Shown piece by piece: positions 7,399-13,559 of a stretch of DNA of 14,219 bases. Numbering within the stretch: position 1 is the first letter of the stretch; each line of letters starts with the position of its first letter. This stretch comes from CAXBPY01 sp003455275 (GTDB lineage Bacteria > Bacteroidota > Bacteroidia > Chitinophagales > UBA10324), in NCBI GenBank assembly GCA_963977675.1, contig CAXBPY010000067.1, positions 1 to 14,219 of the forward strand, in the 5' to 3' direction. The notes below the pieces were generated by a model that ran no database searches, was not told where the DNA came from, and worked only from the letters and a program-made list of their open reading frames with translations. The position numbers and the translations under genes are program-made.

Positions 7399-7422
7399 TG
7401 AGAGAAAATATTTTTTCTCTTA
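7399..7422 (+). repeat. Inverted repeat just after the His-rich gene
   Basis: AGAGAAAA (7401-7408) and TTTTCTCT (7413-7420) form a perfect 8-bp stem with a 4-nt loop, extendable by a G-T and a T-A pair to 7399-7422. It starts right after the stop codon. It may protect the 3' end of a shorter transcript or be part of an attenuator with the next hairpin. Confidence 0.5.
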
Positions 7423-7439
7423 TTGAATTTATTTTTTGA

Positions 7440-7469
7440 ATCCGGCAATGCCGGATCAATCATTTTTTT
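7440..7469 (+). terminator. GC-rich hairpin with T-run inside the metal operon (attenuator-like)
   Basis: ATCCGGCA and TGCCGGAT are perfect mirror arms around one central base (7440-7456); as RNA this gives about a 6-bp GC-rich stem with a 5-nt loop. Six bases later there is a run of seven Ts (7463-7469). It would end part of the transcription between the His-rich gene and the porin gene, or form a structured leader for the latter. The same 17-bp dyad could be a protein-binding site. Confidence 0.5.
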
Positions 7470-7488
7470 CTTTCAAACAACAACAGTC

Positions 7489-8646
7489 ATGTTTTGTATA
7501 AAAAAAATTTCATTATTCATTCTTCTTTTCATTGCTCTTGCTGCATTAAATAAAAAAGTTTCAGCGCAAACTCCGGCAGATTCAACAGCAGCCACCGATT
7601 CATTACTGCTTCTACAAATAGAAGCACAAATGCAAACCACAAATGATGCAGCGCCTTTTGTTCCGCGTGTTGCTGCATCTTCCAATCCTGACATCAGCGT
7701 GATTGGCGATTTTGGTGCTTCTTACATTAACGCTGCGAAAAGAAATTTTGATGCTTACCTGAACGAAGCAGAGTTTTCTTTTCAATCAGTTGTTGATCCT
7801 TACATACGCGCTGATTTTTTTCTTTCGCTTGGAAAAGATGAAGACACCCACAAGTATGCAGCGAACATTGAAGAAGGTTATCTCACTTCCACTTCGCTGC
7901 CTTGGGGCTTGCAACTGAAGGCAGGAAAATTCAAAAGTGCATTCGGAAGAATTAATCCTGTTCATGCGCACGCGCTTCCGTTTATTGATTTGCCAAATGC
8001 TTACGAAAATCTTTTCGGGGAAGGAATAAATGATGATGGTGTTTCGCTCAGTTGGCTGCTGCCGAATCATGCGTTCTATCAAGAGCTGACTGCACAGGCA
8101 TTTGCGGGTTATGGTGATAGTCCGCTTTTCATTCGAAGCGATCGAAATAATTTTCTGTATGTCGGGCATCTGAAAAATTTCTTTTCTCTTAACGATAATG
8201 CAACTCTTGAGTTTGGATTATCTGCCGCAATGGGACCGAATGATTCTTCACTCAGCACACAAGTTGGTGGCGTGGATTTGACTTACAAATGGAAACCGCT
8301 TGAACACAACACTTACAAATCATTTACCTGGCAGTCGGAAATTTTTTATGCAAAAGTTCAGAAGACAGAAAACATTCAGGTGAATTCACTTGGATTGTAT
8401 TCGCTCATGTCACTGCAAATTGCAAAGCGCTCCTTCATTACCGCGCGATATAATTATGCGCAGGATGTGAACGCACCCGCTGCCGTGCTAATGGCTTACA
8501 GCGCTACTTACGGCTGGCTCGCCACTGAATTTCAGAAAATAGAACTGGAAGGTAAAATGACGGAGCAACCGAATCATTCTCAAACTTACGAAGCATGGCT
8601 CCGATGGATTTTCGTAATCGGAACGCATGGAGCGCATCAGTATTAA
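7489..8646 (+). CDS. Outer-membrane beta-barrel (porin-like) protein of the metal operon
   Basis: A 385-residue protein with a signal peptide (about 1-26, cleavage near VSA/Q) followed by a Ser/Thr/Ala-rich linker and then many alternating amphipathic strands with aromatic girdles, as expected of an outer-membrane barrel. Notable blocks are NPDISVIGDF, VDPYIRADFF, LQLKAGKFKSAFGRINPVHAHALPF (several His) and the C-terminal GTHGAHQY, which ends on an aromatic residue as many barrels do. It lacks a TonB box and plug domain, so it is more like a passive porin than a TonB-dependent receptor. In this operon it most likely lets metal ions or a chelate into the periplasm for the binding protein (inference). 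The longer frame from a TTG at 7423 is rejected: it would run through the hairpin region and place residues before a good signal peptide; the ATG at 7489 is used. Confidence 0.85.
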   Translation: MFCIKKISLFILLFIALAALNKKVSAQTPADSTAATDSLLLLQIEAQMQTTNDAAPFVPRVAASSNPDISVIGDFGASYINAAKRNFDAYLNEAEFSFQSVVDPYIRADFFLSLGKDEDTHKYAANIEEGYLTSTSLPWGLQLKAGKFKSAFGRINPVHAHALPFIDLPNAYENLFGEGINDDGVSLSWLLPNHAFYQELTAQAFAGYGDSPLFIRSDRNNFLYVGHLKNFFSLNDNATLEFGLSAAMGPNDSSLSTQVGGVDLTYKWKPLEHNTYKSFTWQSEIFYAKVQKTENIQVNSLGLYSLMSLQIAKRSFITARYNYAQDVNAPAAVLMAYSATYGWLATEFQKIELEGKMTEQPNHSQTYEAWLRWIFVIGTHGAHQY

Positions 8647-8674
8647 AATCAAAATTCAAAAATTAAAAATCAAA
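8647..8674 (+). repeat. Degenerate heptamer array A (unit AATCAAA)
   Basis: Four contiguous 7-base units start at 8647, 8654, 8661 and 8668. The first and fourth are exact AATCAAA, and the second and third each differ by one base. The array begins at the base after the porin stop codon and ends 5 nt before the next ATG, filling almost the whole spacer. Confidence 0.75.
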
Positions 8675-8679
8675 AAATC

Positions 8680-9585
8680 ATGAGCACTAAAAAATTAATC
8701 GCAACTTTTTTTCTTCTTGGAACATTTTCTTTTTCAAATGCGGGCATCATCAAAGTTGTGGCGACTACGATGGATATGAAAAGTATTGCTGAACTGATTG
8801 GCTGCGAAAAAATTTCTGCCACTTCCATCGCAACCGGCTACCAGAATCCGCACTTTGTTGATCCAAAGCCGAGTTACATTATCAATCTCACTAATGCTGA
8901 TTTGTTTATCACGGTTGGTTTGGATTTGGAAGCGGGCTGGTCGCCGCAACTGCTTGCGAGTTCGCGAAACTCAAAAATTCAGAAAGGTGCAAACGGATAT
9001 GTAGATGCATCTGTTGGTGTAAATCTTTTGCAAGTTCCTTCGTCACTCAACCGCGGCGAAGGTGATATTCATGTTTACGGAAACCCGCACTACTGGCTCG
9101 ATCCGCTCAACGGAAAAATTATTGCACGCAACATCTGCAATGGTTTGGAAAAAGTTTCTCCGGAGAACAAAGCATTCTTCGAAGCAAACCTGGTGAAGTT
9201 TAATTCCACCATTGATGCGAAAATGAAAACATGGAGTGCGGCTATTGCGCCATTTAAGGGAGCAAAAATTATTGCTTACCACAATGAGTGGTGTTACTTC
9301 GAAACACGATTCGGCTTGCACATCGTTGATTTTATGGAACCCAAGCCGGGCATTCCTCCTACGCCATCACAGTTGGTGAAAATTATTAATGAAGTAAAGA
9401 CGAACGCCATCAAGGTGATAATCTCTTCACCTTACTTCACTACTTCATCTTCCGATGTGGTGAAAAATCAAACCGGCGTGAAAGTGTTGACACTCGCGAA
9501 TTCTGTCGGTGCGTTCGATACAATTAAAACTTACTACGATTTGTTTGATTACAACATCAATCTGCTGACAGCAGCGCTGAAGTAG
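8680..9585 (+). CDS. Metal ABC transporter substrate-binding protein, ZnuA/TroA family
   Basis: A 301-residue periplasmic cluster A-I type binding protein. Signal peptide 1-21 (SNA/G), then the TroA fold. The likely metal ligands are His58 in NPHFVDPKPS, His137 in GNPHYWLDP and His201 in AYHNEWCYF. The fourth ligand of many members, an Asp near the C-terminus, is not obvious: the equivalent stretch reads LANSVGAFD, with Asn/Ser at the expected place, while Glu220 in MEPKPGIPPTP or Asp280 are possible substitutes. There is no His-rich loop as in many ZnuA proteins, although the small His-rich protein upstream might play that role. Zinc or manganese is the likely cargo; the sequence does not decide between them. 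It precedes a permease of the matching ABC-3 family by 89 nt. Confidence 0.92.
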   Translation: MSTKKLIATFFLLGTFSFSNAGIIKVVATTMDMKSIAELIGCEKISATSIATGYQNPHFVDPKPSYIINLTNADLFITVGLDLEAGWSPQLLASSRNSKIQKGANGYVDASVGVNLLQVPSSLNRGEGDIHVYGNPHYWLDPLNGKIIARNICNGLEKVSPENKAFFEANLVKFNSTIDAKMKTWSAAIAPFKGAKIIAYHNEWCYFETRFGLHIVDFMEPKPGIPPTPSQLVKIINEVKTNAIKVIISSPYFTTSSSDVVKNQTGVKVLTLANSVGAFDTIKTYYDLFDYNINLLTAALK

Positions 9586-9612
9586 AAAGGTGAAAAAATA
9601 CAGACCATCTAA

Positions 9613-9675
9613 TTTCACTTTTCACTAATCACCCAATCAAAAAATAATCTTAACTCTAAATTAAAAAATCTAAAA
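9613..9675 (+). repeat. Degenerate heptamer array B (unit TTTCACT, then AATCANN-like)
   Basis: Two exact TTTCACT units (9613, 9620) are followed in the same register by AATCACC (9627) and CAATCAA (9634). TCT-starting units follow at 9648, 9655 and 9669, also multiples of seven away. On the opposite strand the unit reads AGTGAAA, related to the units of the neighbouring arrays. A nearby GTGAAAA (9590-9596) is the inverse of TTTTCAC (9619-9625). The spacer between the binding protein and the permease is otherwise featureless. Confidence 0.6.
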
Positions 9676-10502
9676 TGTTTGAAATGTTTCAACTGCCCTT
9701 CATGGTGCAGGCGTTTGTGGTGGCGCTCATCACCGGAATTTTGCTCTCGTATCTCGGTGTGCATGTGGTAGGTCGCGGCATTGTGTTCGTTGACCTTGCG
9801 CTTGGACAAATCTCATCACTCGGTGTGGCGTTCGCTGCCTTCATGGGTTTCGGACTCACCACGATTCCGCTTGTGTTTACACTTGTGGGAGCGCTGCTGA
9901 TGTCGTTCATTTCCATTCGCGACAAGCGTTTGAAAACCGAAGCCATCATCGGAATTTTTTATGCCTTCACTTCGGCTCTCACGGTGCTGCTCATTTCAAA
10001 AACACCGCATGGCGATTCAGATATTCAGGAAGTGCTCTTTGGAAATATTCTTTCCGTGAGCTGGGAGCAAATTGAACTGATCGGAATGGTTTTCGGCACA
10101 CTTGCATTGGTGCATTTAATTTTCTTCAGAAAGTTTTTTGCACTCACTGAAAAGTCTGAAGATGGCAGCGGAGAAAAAGTGAGCGCCTTCAACCTGTGGA
10201 ATTTCCTGTTCTACATTTCCATCGGACTCGCCATTGTATTTGCTGTGAAAGTGAACGGAGTAATTCCGGTTTTCTCATACCTGATTATTCCTTCCGTGTG
10301 CGGCATCATGCTCACGAAAAATAATTTGGGTGTGGTAGTGATTGCACTTCTCATCAGCATTGCAGGAAGTTTTCTCGGATTGTGGTTCTCATTCAGCCGA
10401 GATTTCCCTGCTGGATCATCAGTAGTAGCAGTGCTGGGAGGAATTTTTCTTTTATGCGCGAGCGTGAGTATGGTGAGGAGAATGGCAAAAGGTGAAAGGT
10501 GA
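9675..10502 (+). CDS. Metal ABC transporter permease, ABC-3 (ZnuB-like) family
   Basis: A 275-residue integral membrane protein with about eight hydrophobic helices and the ABC-3 landmarks: VGRGIVFVDLALGQISSLG (family position usually held by a DALSH motif), KTEAIIGIFYAF, the coupling-helix candidate IQEVLFGNIL (117-126), VNGVIPVFSYLIIP and the C-terminal DFPAGSSVV. It should pair with the ZnuA-like protein just upstream. A functional importer also needs a ZnuC-type ATPase, and none is encoded in the operon or elsewhere in the window. The start may be the ATG at 9675 or the one at 9684. The last residues (KGER and the TGA) are written by heptamer array C, so the C-terminal tail may have been changed by repeat growth. 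Confidence 0.92.
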   Translation: MFEMFQLPFMVQAFVVALITGILLSYLGVHVVGRGIVFVDLALGQISSLGVAFAAFMGFGLTTIPLVFTLVGALLMSFISIRDKRLKTEAIIGIFYAFTSALTVLLISKTPHGDSDIQEVLFGNILSVSWEQIELIGMVFGTLALVHLIFFRKFFALTEKSEDGSGEKVSAFNLWNFLFYISIGLAIVFAVKVNGVIPVFSYLIIPSVCGIMLTKNNLGVVVIALLISIAGSFLGLWFSFSRDFPAGSSVVAVLGGIFLLCASVSMVRRMAKGER

Positions 10503-10508
10503 AAAGTC
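10488..10508 (+). repeat. Heptamer array C (unit AAAGGTG), overlapping the permease stop
   Basis: Two exact AAAGGTG units (10488-10494, 10495-10501) and a related AAAAGTC (10502-10508) run through the final codons and TGA (10500-10502) of the permease gene. Read in another phase the unit is GGTGAAA, close to the AGTGAAA unit of array B. Confidence 0.65.
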
Positions 10509-10520
10509 AAATGCATCGTT

Positions 10521-10600
10521 CCGCTTGATTTGCAAGCGGGGGGAATTAAATGTTCCGATTTGCAATCGGATTTTCTAACTGAGTTCGATTACAAATCGAG
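10521..10600 (+). repeat. Cluster of three small related palindromes (REP-like)
   Basis: Three hairpins lie between the convergent permease and cysN genes: CCGCTTG/CAAGCGG with a 5-nt loop (10521-10539); TCCGATT/AATCGGA with loop TGC (10554-10570); TCGATT/AATCGA with loop ACA (10585-10599, extendable by a G-T pair). They share a TTCNGATT...AATC pattern with TTGCAA or TTACAAA across the loop, so they look like copies of one element. The middle one is followed by TTTTCT and may serve as terminator for the metal operon. The whole non-coding gap is 10503-10626. Confidence 0.6.
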
Positions 10601-10626
10601 CACAACAACTTCAATAATTTTTTTTC

Positions 10627-11892
10627 TCACACAATCATTCCTGCGCCAACAGTTTCATTGGTTGCTTCATCAATGAGAATGAGCGAACCGGTGATTCTGT
10701 TTTTGCGATAGCTGTCGAATAGAAGAGGAACTGTTGTTCTGATAGTGATACGACCAATTTCATTCATACGAATGTTGGTGTCTTCCGTATCACGGTGAAG
10801 CGTGTTGATGTTCACTTTGTATTTTACTTCTTTAATTACACATCGTGCATCACGGGTGGTGTGGCGGAGCGCATATTTTCCATTCAGTTGCAATGGCTTT
10901 TCGTTCAGCCAACAAATCATCAGATCAACATCCTGACTCATTTCAGGTTTGTTATTCTTTCGAACAATCATGTCGCCGCGGCTGATGTCAATATCATCTT
11001 CGAGTGTAATACAAACGCTCTGCGGAGGAAATGCTTCCTGCAAAGTGCCCTCGTAGGTGTCAATGGATTTTACTTTTGAAGTAAATCCGCTCGGAAGAAT
11101 TTCTACTTCATCGCCCGGACGAAAAATTCCACCTGCCACTCTTCCTGCATAACCTCGATAGTCATGATACTTGTCGCTGTATGGACGAACCACATATTGC
11201 ACCGGAAAGCGCGCATCAATGTGATTCATGTCGCTCGCGATGTGAATGTTTTCGAGCAAGTAAAGAAGTGTGCTCCCATTATACCACAGCATGTTGTGTG
11301 ATGGATCCACCACATTGTCTCCTTTCAAAGCACTGATAGGAATGAAGTGAATATCGCGCACATCAAGCTTTGCAGCGAACGATGTGTAGTCGGATTTTAT
11401 TTTTTCAAATACATCTTCACTCCAATCCATCAAATCCATTTTGTTCACACAAACAACAATGTGCGGAATCTCGAGCAGCGATGCAATGAAAGAGTGACGG
11501 CAAGTTTGTTCCACCACACCATTGCGTGCATCCACCAATATGATGGCGAGGTTCGCAGTGCTTGCACCCGTAACCATGTTGCGCGTGTACTGAATGTGAC
11601 CGGGAGTATCGGCAATAATGAATTTCCGTTTCGGAGTTGCGAAGTATCTGTAAGCAACATCAATCGTGATTCCCTGCTCGCGCTCTGCACGCAAACCGTC
11701 TGTAAGCAATGCCAGGTTCACACCTTCTTCACCGCGCTGACGGCTCGTGTGTTCAATCGCTTCAAGCTGATCTTCGAAAATTGATTTCGAATCATAAAGC
11801 AATCGCCCGATGAGCGTGCTCTTTCCATCGTCAACGCTGCCTGCCGTTGTAAAGCGAAGCAGTTCCATGTCTAAGTAACTTTTTGTGGTCAT
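10627..11892 (-). CDS. cysN: Sulfate adenylyltransferase subunit 1, GTPase CysN
   Basis: CysN is the GTPase subunit that drives CysD to make adenosine 5'-phosphosulfate (APS) from sulfate and ATP. The 421-residue protein shows the translational-GTPase motifs G1 GSVDDGKS (18-25), the switch region around GITIDVAYRYF, G3 DTPGH (95-99), G4 NKMD (150-153) and SALK (187-190), then two EF-Tu-like beta barrels (about 229-421) including the RGDMIV block. It ends GAGMIV and has no C-terminal APS kinase; that activity is the separate cysC. It is the last gene of cysC-cysD-cysN. An 88-nt spacer from cysD carries heptamer arrays; no promoter of the TAnnTTTG type is evident there, so read-through from cysC is expected. 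Confidence 0.97.
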   Translation of the reverse strand: MTTKSYLDMELLRFTTAGSVDDGKSTLIGRLLYDSKSIFEDQLEAIEHTSRQRGEEGVNLALLTDGLRAEREQGITIDVAYRYFATPKRKFIIADTPGHIQYTRNMVTGASTANLAIILVDARNGVVEQTCRHSFIASLLEIPHIVVCVNKMDLMDWSEDVFEKIKSDYTSFAAKLDVRDIHFIPISALKGDNVVDPSHNMLWYNGSTLLYLLENIHIASDMNHIDARFPVQYVVRPYSDKYHDYRGYAGRVAGGIFRPGDEVEILPSGFTSKVKSIDTYEGTLQEAFPPQSVCITLEDDIDISRGDMIVRKNNKPEMSQDVDLMICWLNEKPLQLNGKYALRHTTRDARCVIKEVKYKVNINTLHRDTEDTNIRMNEIGRITIRTTVPLLFDSYRKNRITGSLILIDEATNETVGAGMIV

Positions 11893-11901
11893 CTAATGAA
11901 T

Positions 11902-11929
11902 CTTTGAACTTTGATTTTTGATCTTGGAA
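11902..11929 (+). repeat. Heptamer array D1 (unit CTTTGAT) in the cysD-cysN spacer
   Basis: Four units start at 11902, 11909, 11916 and 11923, each one or two bases away from CTTTGAT. On the minus (coding) strand the unit is ATCAAAG, which shares the TCAAA core of array A. It lies 9 nt upstream of the cysN start codon. Confidence 0.65.
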
Positions 11930-11949
11930 GTTTTTGTTGTCAGGAAAAT

Positions 11950-11977
11950 CCAACTTCCAACTTCTTACTTCAAACTT
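11950..11977 (+). repeat. Heptamer array D2 (unit CCAACTT) after cysD
   Basis: Four units start at 11950, 11957, 11964 and 11971. The first two are exact CCAACTT, and the others keep the ACTT end in perfect register. It ends 3 nt from the cysD stop codon (11981-11983). Minus-strand unit AAGTTGG. Confidence 0.7.
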
Positions 11978-11980
11978 GCT

Positions 11981-12886
11981 TTAAAAATATCCCTGTTTCT
12001 TTCTGTCTTCCATGGCAGCTTCGCTGCGACGATCGTCGATGCGGGAGCCGCGCTCTGTAACACGCGACGCAGCGACTTCAGCAATAATATCTTCAACAGA
12101 AGATGCTTCGGAGAGAACTGCGCCCGTACAAGTCATGTCGCCAACAGTTCTGAAGCGAACAATTCTTTCTTCCACTACTTCAGTAGGTTTCATTTTCATG
12201 AAATCACTGACAGAATAAATCACACCATCACGAACAAAAACCTTTCGCTTGTGGGTGAAATACAAACTAGGCAATGGAATTTTTTCTAACAAAATATACT
12301 GCCACACATCCATCTCCGTCCAATTGCTGATTGGGAAAACACGGAAGTGTTCGCCCACATGTTTTTTTCCATTGAAAATATTCCAGAGTTCAGGTCGCTG
12401 ATTTTTTGGGTCCCACTGACCGAATTCATCCCGGTGAGAAAAGAATCTTTCCTTGGCTCTTGCTTTCTCTTCGTCGCGGCGCGCACCACCAATTGCACAA
12501 TCAAATTTGTTAGCTTCAATGGCATCAAGCAATGTAGTTGTCTGAAGTGTATTGCGACTGGCGTTGTAACCTTTTTCTTCCACCACTCTTCCTTTATCAA
12601 TTGATTCCTGAACGGAAGCGACAACTAGTTGTGCTCCTAATTCTTTCACCCAGTTATCGCGGTATTCAATTGCTTCGCTGAAGTTGTGCCCTGTGTCCAC
12701 ATGCATCAGTTTGAAGGGAATTGGCGCAGGAAAAAATGCTTTGCGTGCGAGATGAGAAACCACAATGGAATCTTTACCACCGCTGAAAAGCAAAACAGGC
12801 CGTTCAAATTGTGCAGCCACCTCGCGCAACACATACATGCTTTCTGATTCTAATTCTCTAAGGTGTGTTAAGTTATATGCTCTCAT
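11981..12886 (-). CDS. cysD: Sulfate adenylyltransferase subunit 2 CysD
   Basis: CysD is the adenylyl-transferring, PP-loop (N-type ATP pyrophosphatase) subunit of the bacterial ATP sulfurylase and works as a heterodimer with CysN. The 301-residue protein has the standard length, the PP-loop SGGKDS at 35-40, HVDTGHNFSEAIEYRD, GGARRDEEKARAKER, the WTEMDVWQYI block and the canonical C-terminus ending KKQGYF. It starts 3 nt after the cysC stop codon, so the two are close to translationally coupled. No cysH or sulfate transporter gene is in the window; whether the product feeds assimilation or sulfation of polysaccharides cannot be told. Confidence 0.97.
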   Translation of the reverse strand: MRAYNLTHLRELESESMYVLREVAAQFERPVLLFSGGKDSIVVSHLARKAFFPAPIPFKLMHVDTGHNFSEAIEYRDNWVKELGAQLVVASVQESIDKGRVVEEKGYNASRNTLQTTTLLDAIEANKFDCAIGGARRDEEKARAKERFFSHRDEFGQWDPKNQRPELWNIFNGKKHVGEHFRVFPISNWTEMDVWQYILLEKIPLPSLYFTHKRKVFVRDGVIYSVSDFMKMKPTEVVEERIVRFRTVGDMTCTGAVLSEASSVEDIIAEVAASRVTERGSRIDDRRSEAAMEDRKKQGYF

Positions 12887-12889
12887 TTT

Positions 12890-13492
12890 TTATTTCTTAA
12901 TTATTGGAAGAATGTGATTGAAAATTTTTTCAACTGATTCTTCAATTGTCAGTTCGTTGCTTTTAATTTCGAGTGAAGGAGAAGCAGGAATTTCAAACGG
13001 CGCTGTGATGCCGGTGAAATCTTTTATCTCGCCTCTTCTTGCTTTTGCGTAAAGTCCTTTCACATCGCGCTGCTCACACACTTCCAGCGGACAATTGACA
13101 AAAACTTCTATGAAATCATTTTCACCAATAATTTTTTTTGCCAAAGTCCGCACATCATTGGTTGGACTCACGAAAGAATTAATGGTGATGATTCCGCAGT
13201 TCAAAAATAGTTTGCTCACTTCGGCAATACGACGAATATTCTCTAAACGGTCTTCGTCAGAAAACCCAAGATTGTTGTTGATGCCCGCCCTGATGTTATC
13301 GCCATCGAGCAGCATGGTGAGAAAATTTTTTTCGTGAAGATTTTTTTCAAGCGCTTCTGCTATCGTGCTTTTGCCGGAACCGCTTAACCCCGTAAGCCAA
13401 ATGACTTTTGAATTTTGATTCAGCAGATTTTCTTTATCCGTCCGCTGAAGAAGTTTGTGAAATATGGGGTGAATGTTAGTTGCCGCGCTCAT
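12890..13492 (-). CDS. cysC: Adenylylsulfate (APS) kinase CysC
   Basis: CysC phosphorylates APS to PAPS, the donor for sulfate reduction or sulfotransfer. The 200-residue protein has the Walker A GLSGSGKST (35-43), DGDNIR (63-68), the conserved Ser109 in SFVSP, and KGLYAKARRGEIKDFTGI followed by a PFEIP block (165-169), all typical. The ATG at 13492 is used, because a -7 promoter box lies inside a longer upstream extension of the frame. First gene of the cysC-cysD-cysN operon, so the enzyme order in the operon is the reverse of the pathway. Confidence 0.96.
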   Translation of the reverse strand: MSAATNIHPIFHKLLQRTDKENLLNQNSKVIWLTGLSGSGKSTIAEALEKNLHEKNFLTMLLDGDNIRAGINNNLGFSDEDRLENIRRIAEVSKLFLNCGIITINSFVSPTNDVRTLAKKIIGENDFIEVFVNCPLEVCEQRDVKGLYAKARRGEIKDFTGITAPFEIPASPSLEIKSNELTIEESVEKIFNHILPIIKK

Positions 13493-13505
13493 TTTTTCTC
13501 GGGAG

Positions 13506-13513
13506 CAAATGTA
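13506..13513 (-). promoter_or_regulatory. -7 box of the cysC-cysD-cysN operon
   Basis: On the minus strand TACATTTG matches TAnnTTTG exactly. A GTTG (13534-13531) lies 17 nt upstream, slightly closer than the usual 19-21. Transcription would start near 13499 and give a leader of about 7 nt. An interrupted dyad (GGGAG 13524-13528, CTCCC 13540-13544, with TTC/GAA inside) surrounds the -33 area and may be an operator. Confidence 0.55.
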
Positions 13514-13559
13514 AATTCTGAGAGGGAGTTCAACGAATTCTCCCAATGAAAATTCAATT

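Noticed and set aside
7423..7488. Longer porin protein starting at TTG 7423
   Set aside because: It would run through the GC-rich hairpin and T-run; the ATG at 7489 directly begins a standard signal peptide.
7786..8169. 127-residue minus-strand frame opposite the porin gene
   Set aside because: Shadow of the porin coding sequence with no promoter or family match.
10521..10600. CRISPR-like repeats between the permease and cysN
   Set aside because: The three palindromes are unequal in length and sequence, there are only three, and there is no regular spacer or cas gene.
11347..11784. 145-residue plus-strand frame opposite cysN
   Set aside because: It is antisense to a firmly identified gene and has no recognisable features; a shadow frame.
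13493..13546. 18-residue N-terminal extension of CysC
   Set aside because: The extension contains the cysC -7 box and is not part of the APS kinase family.
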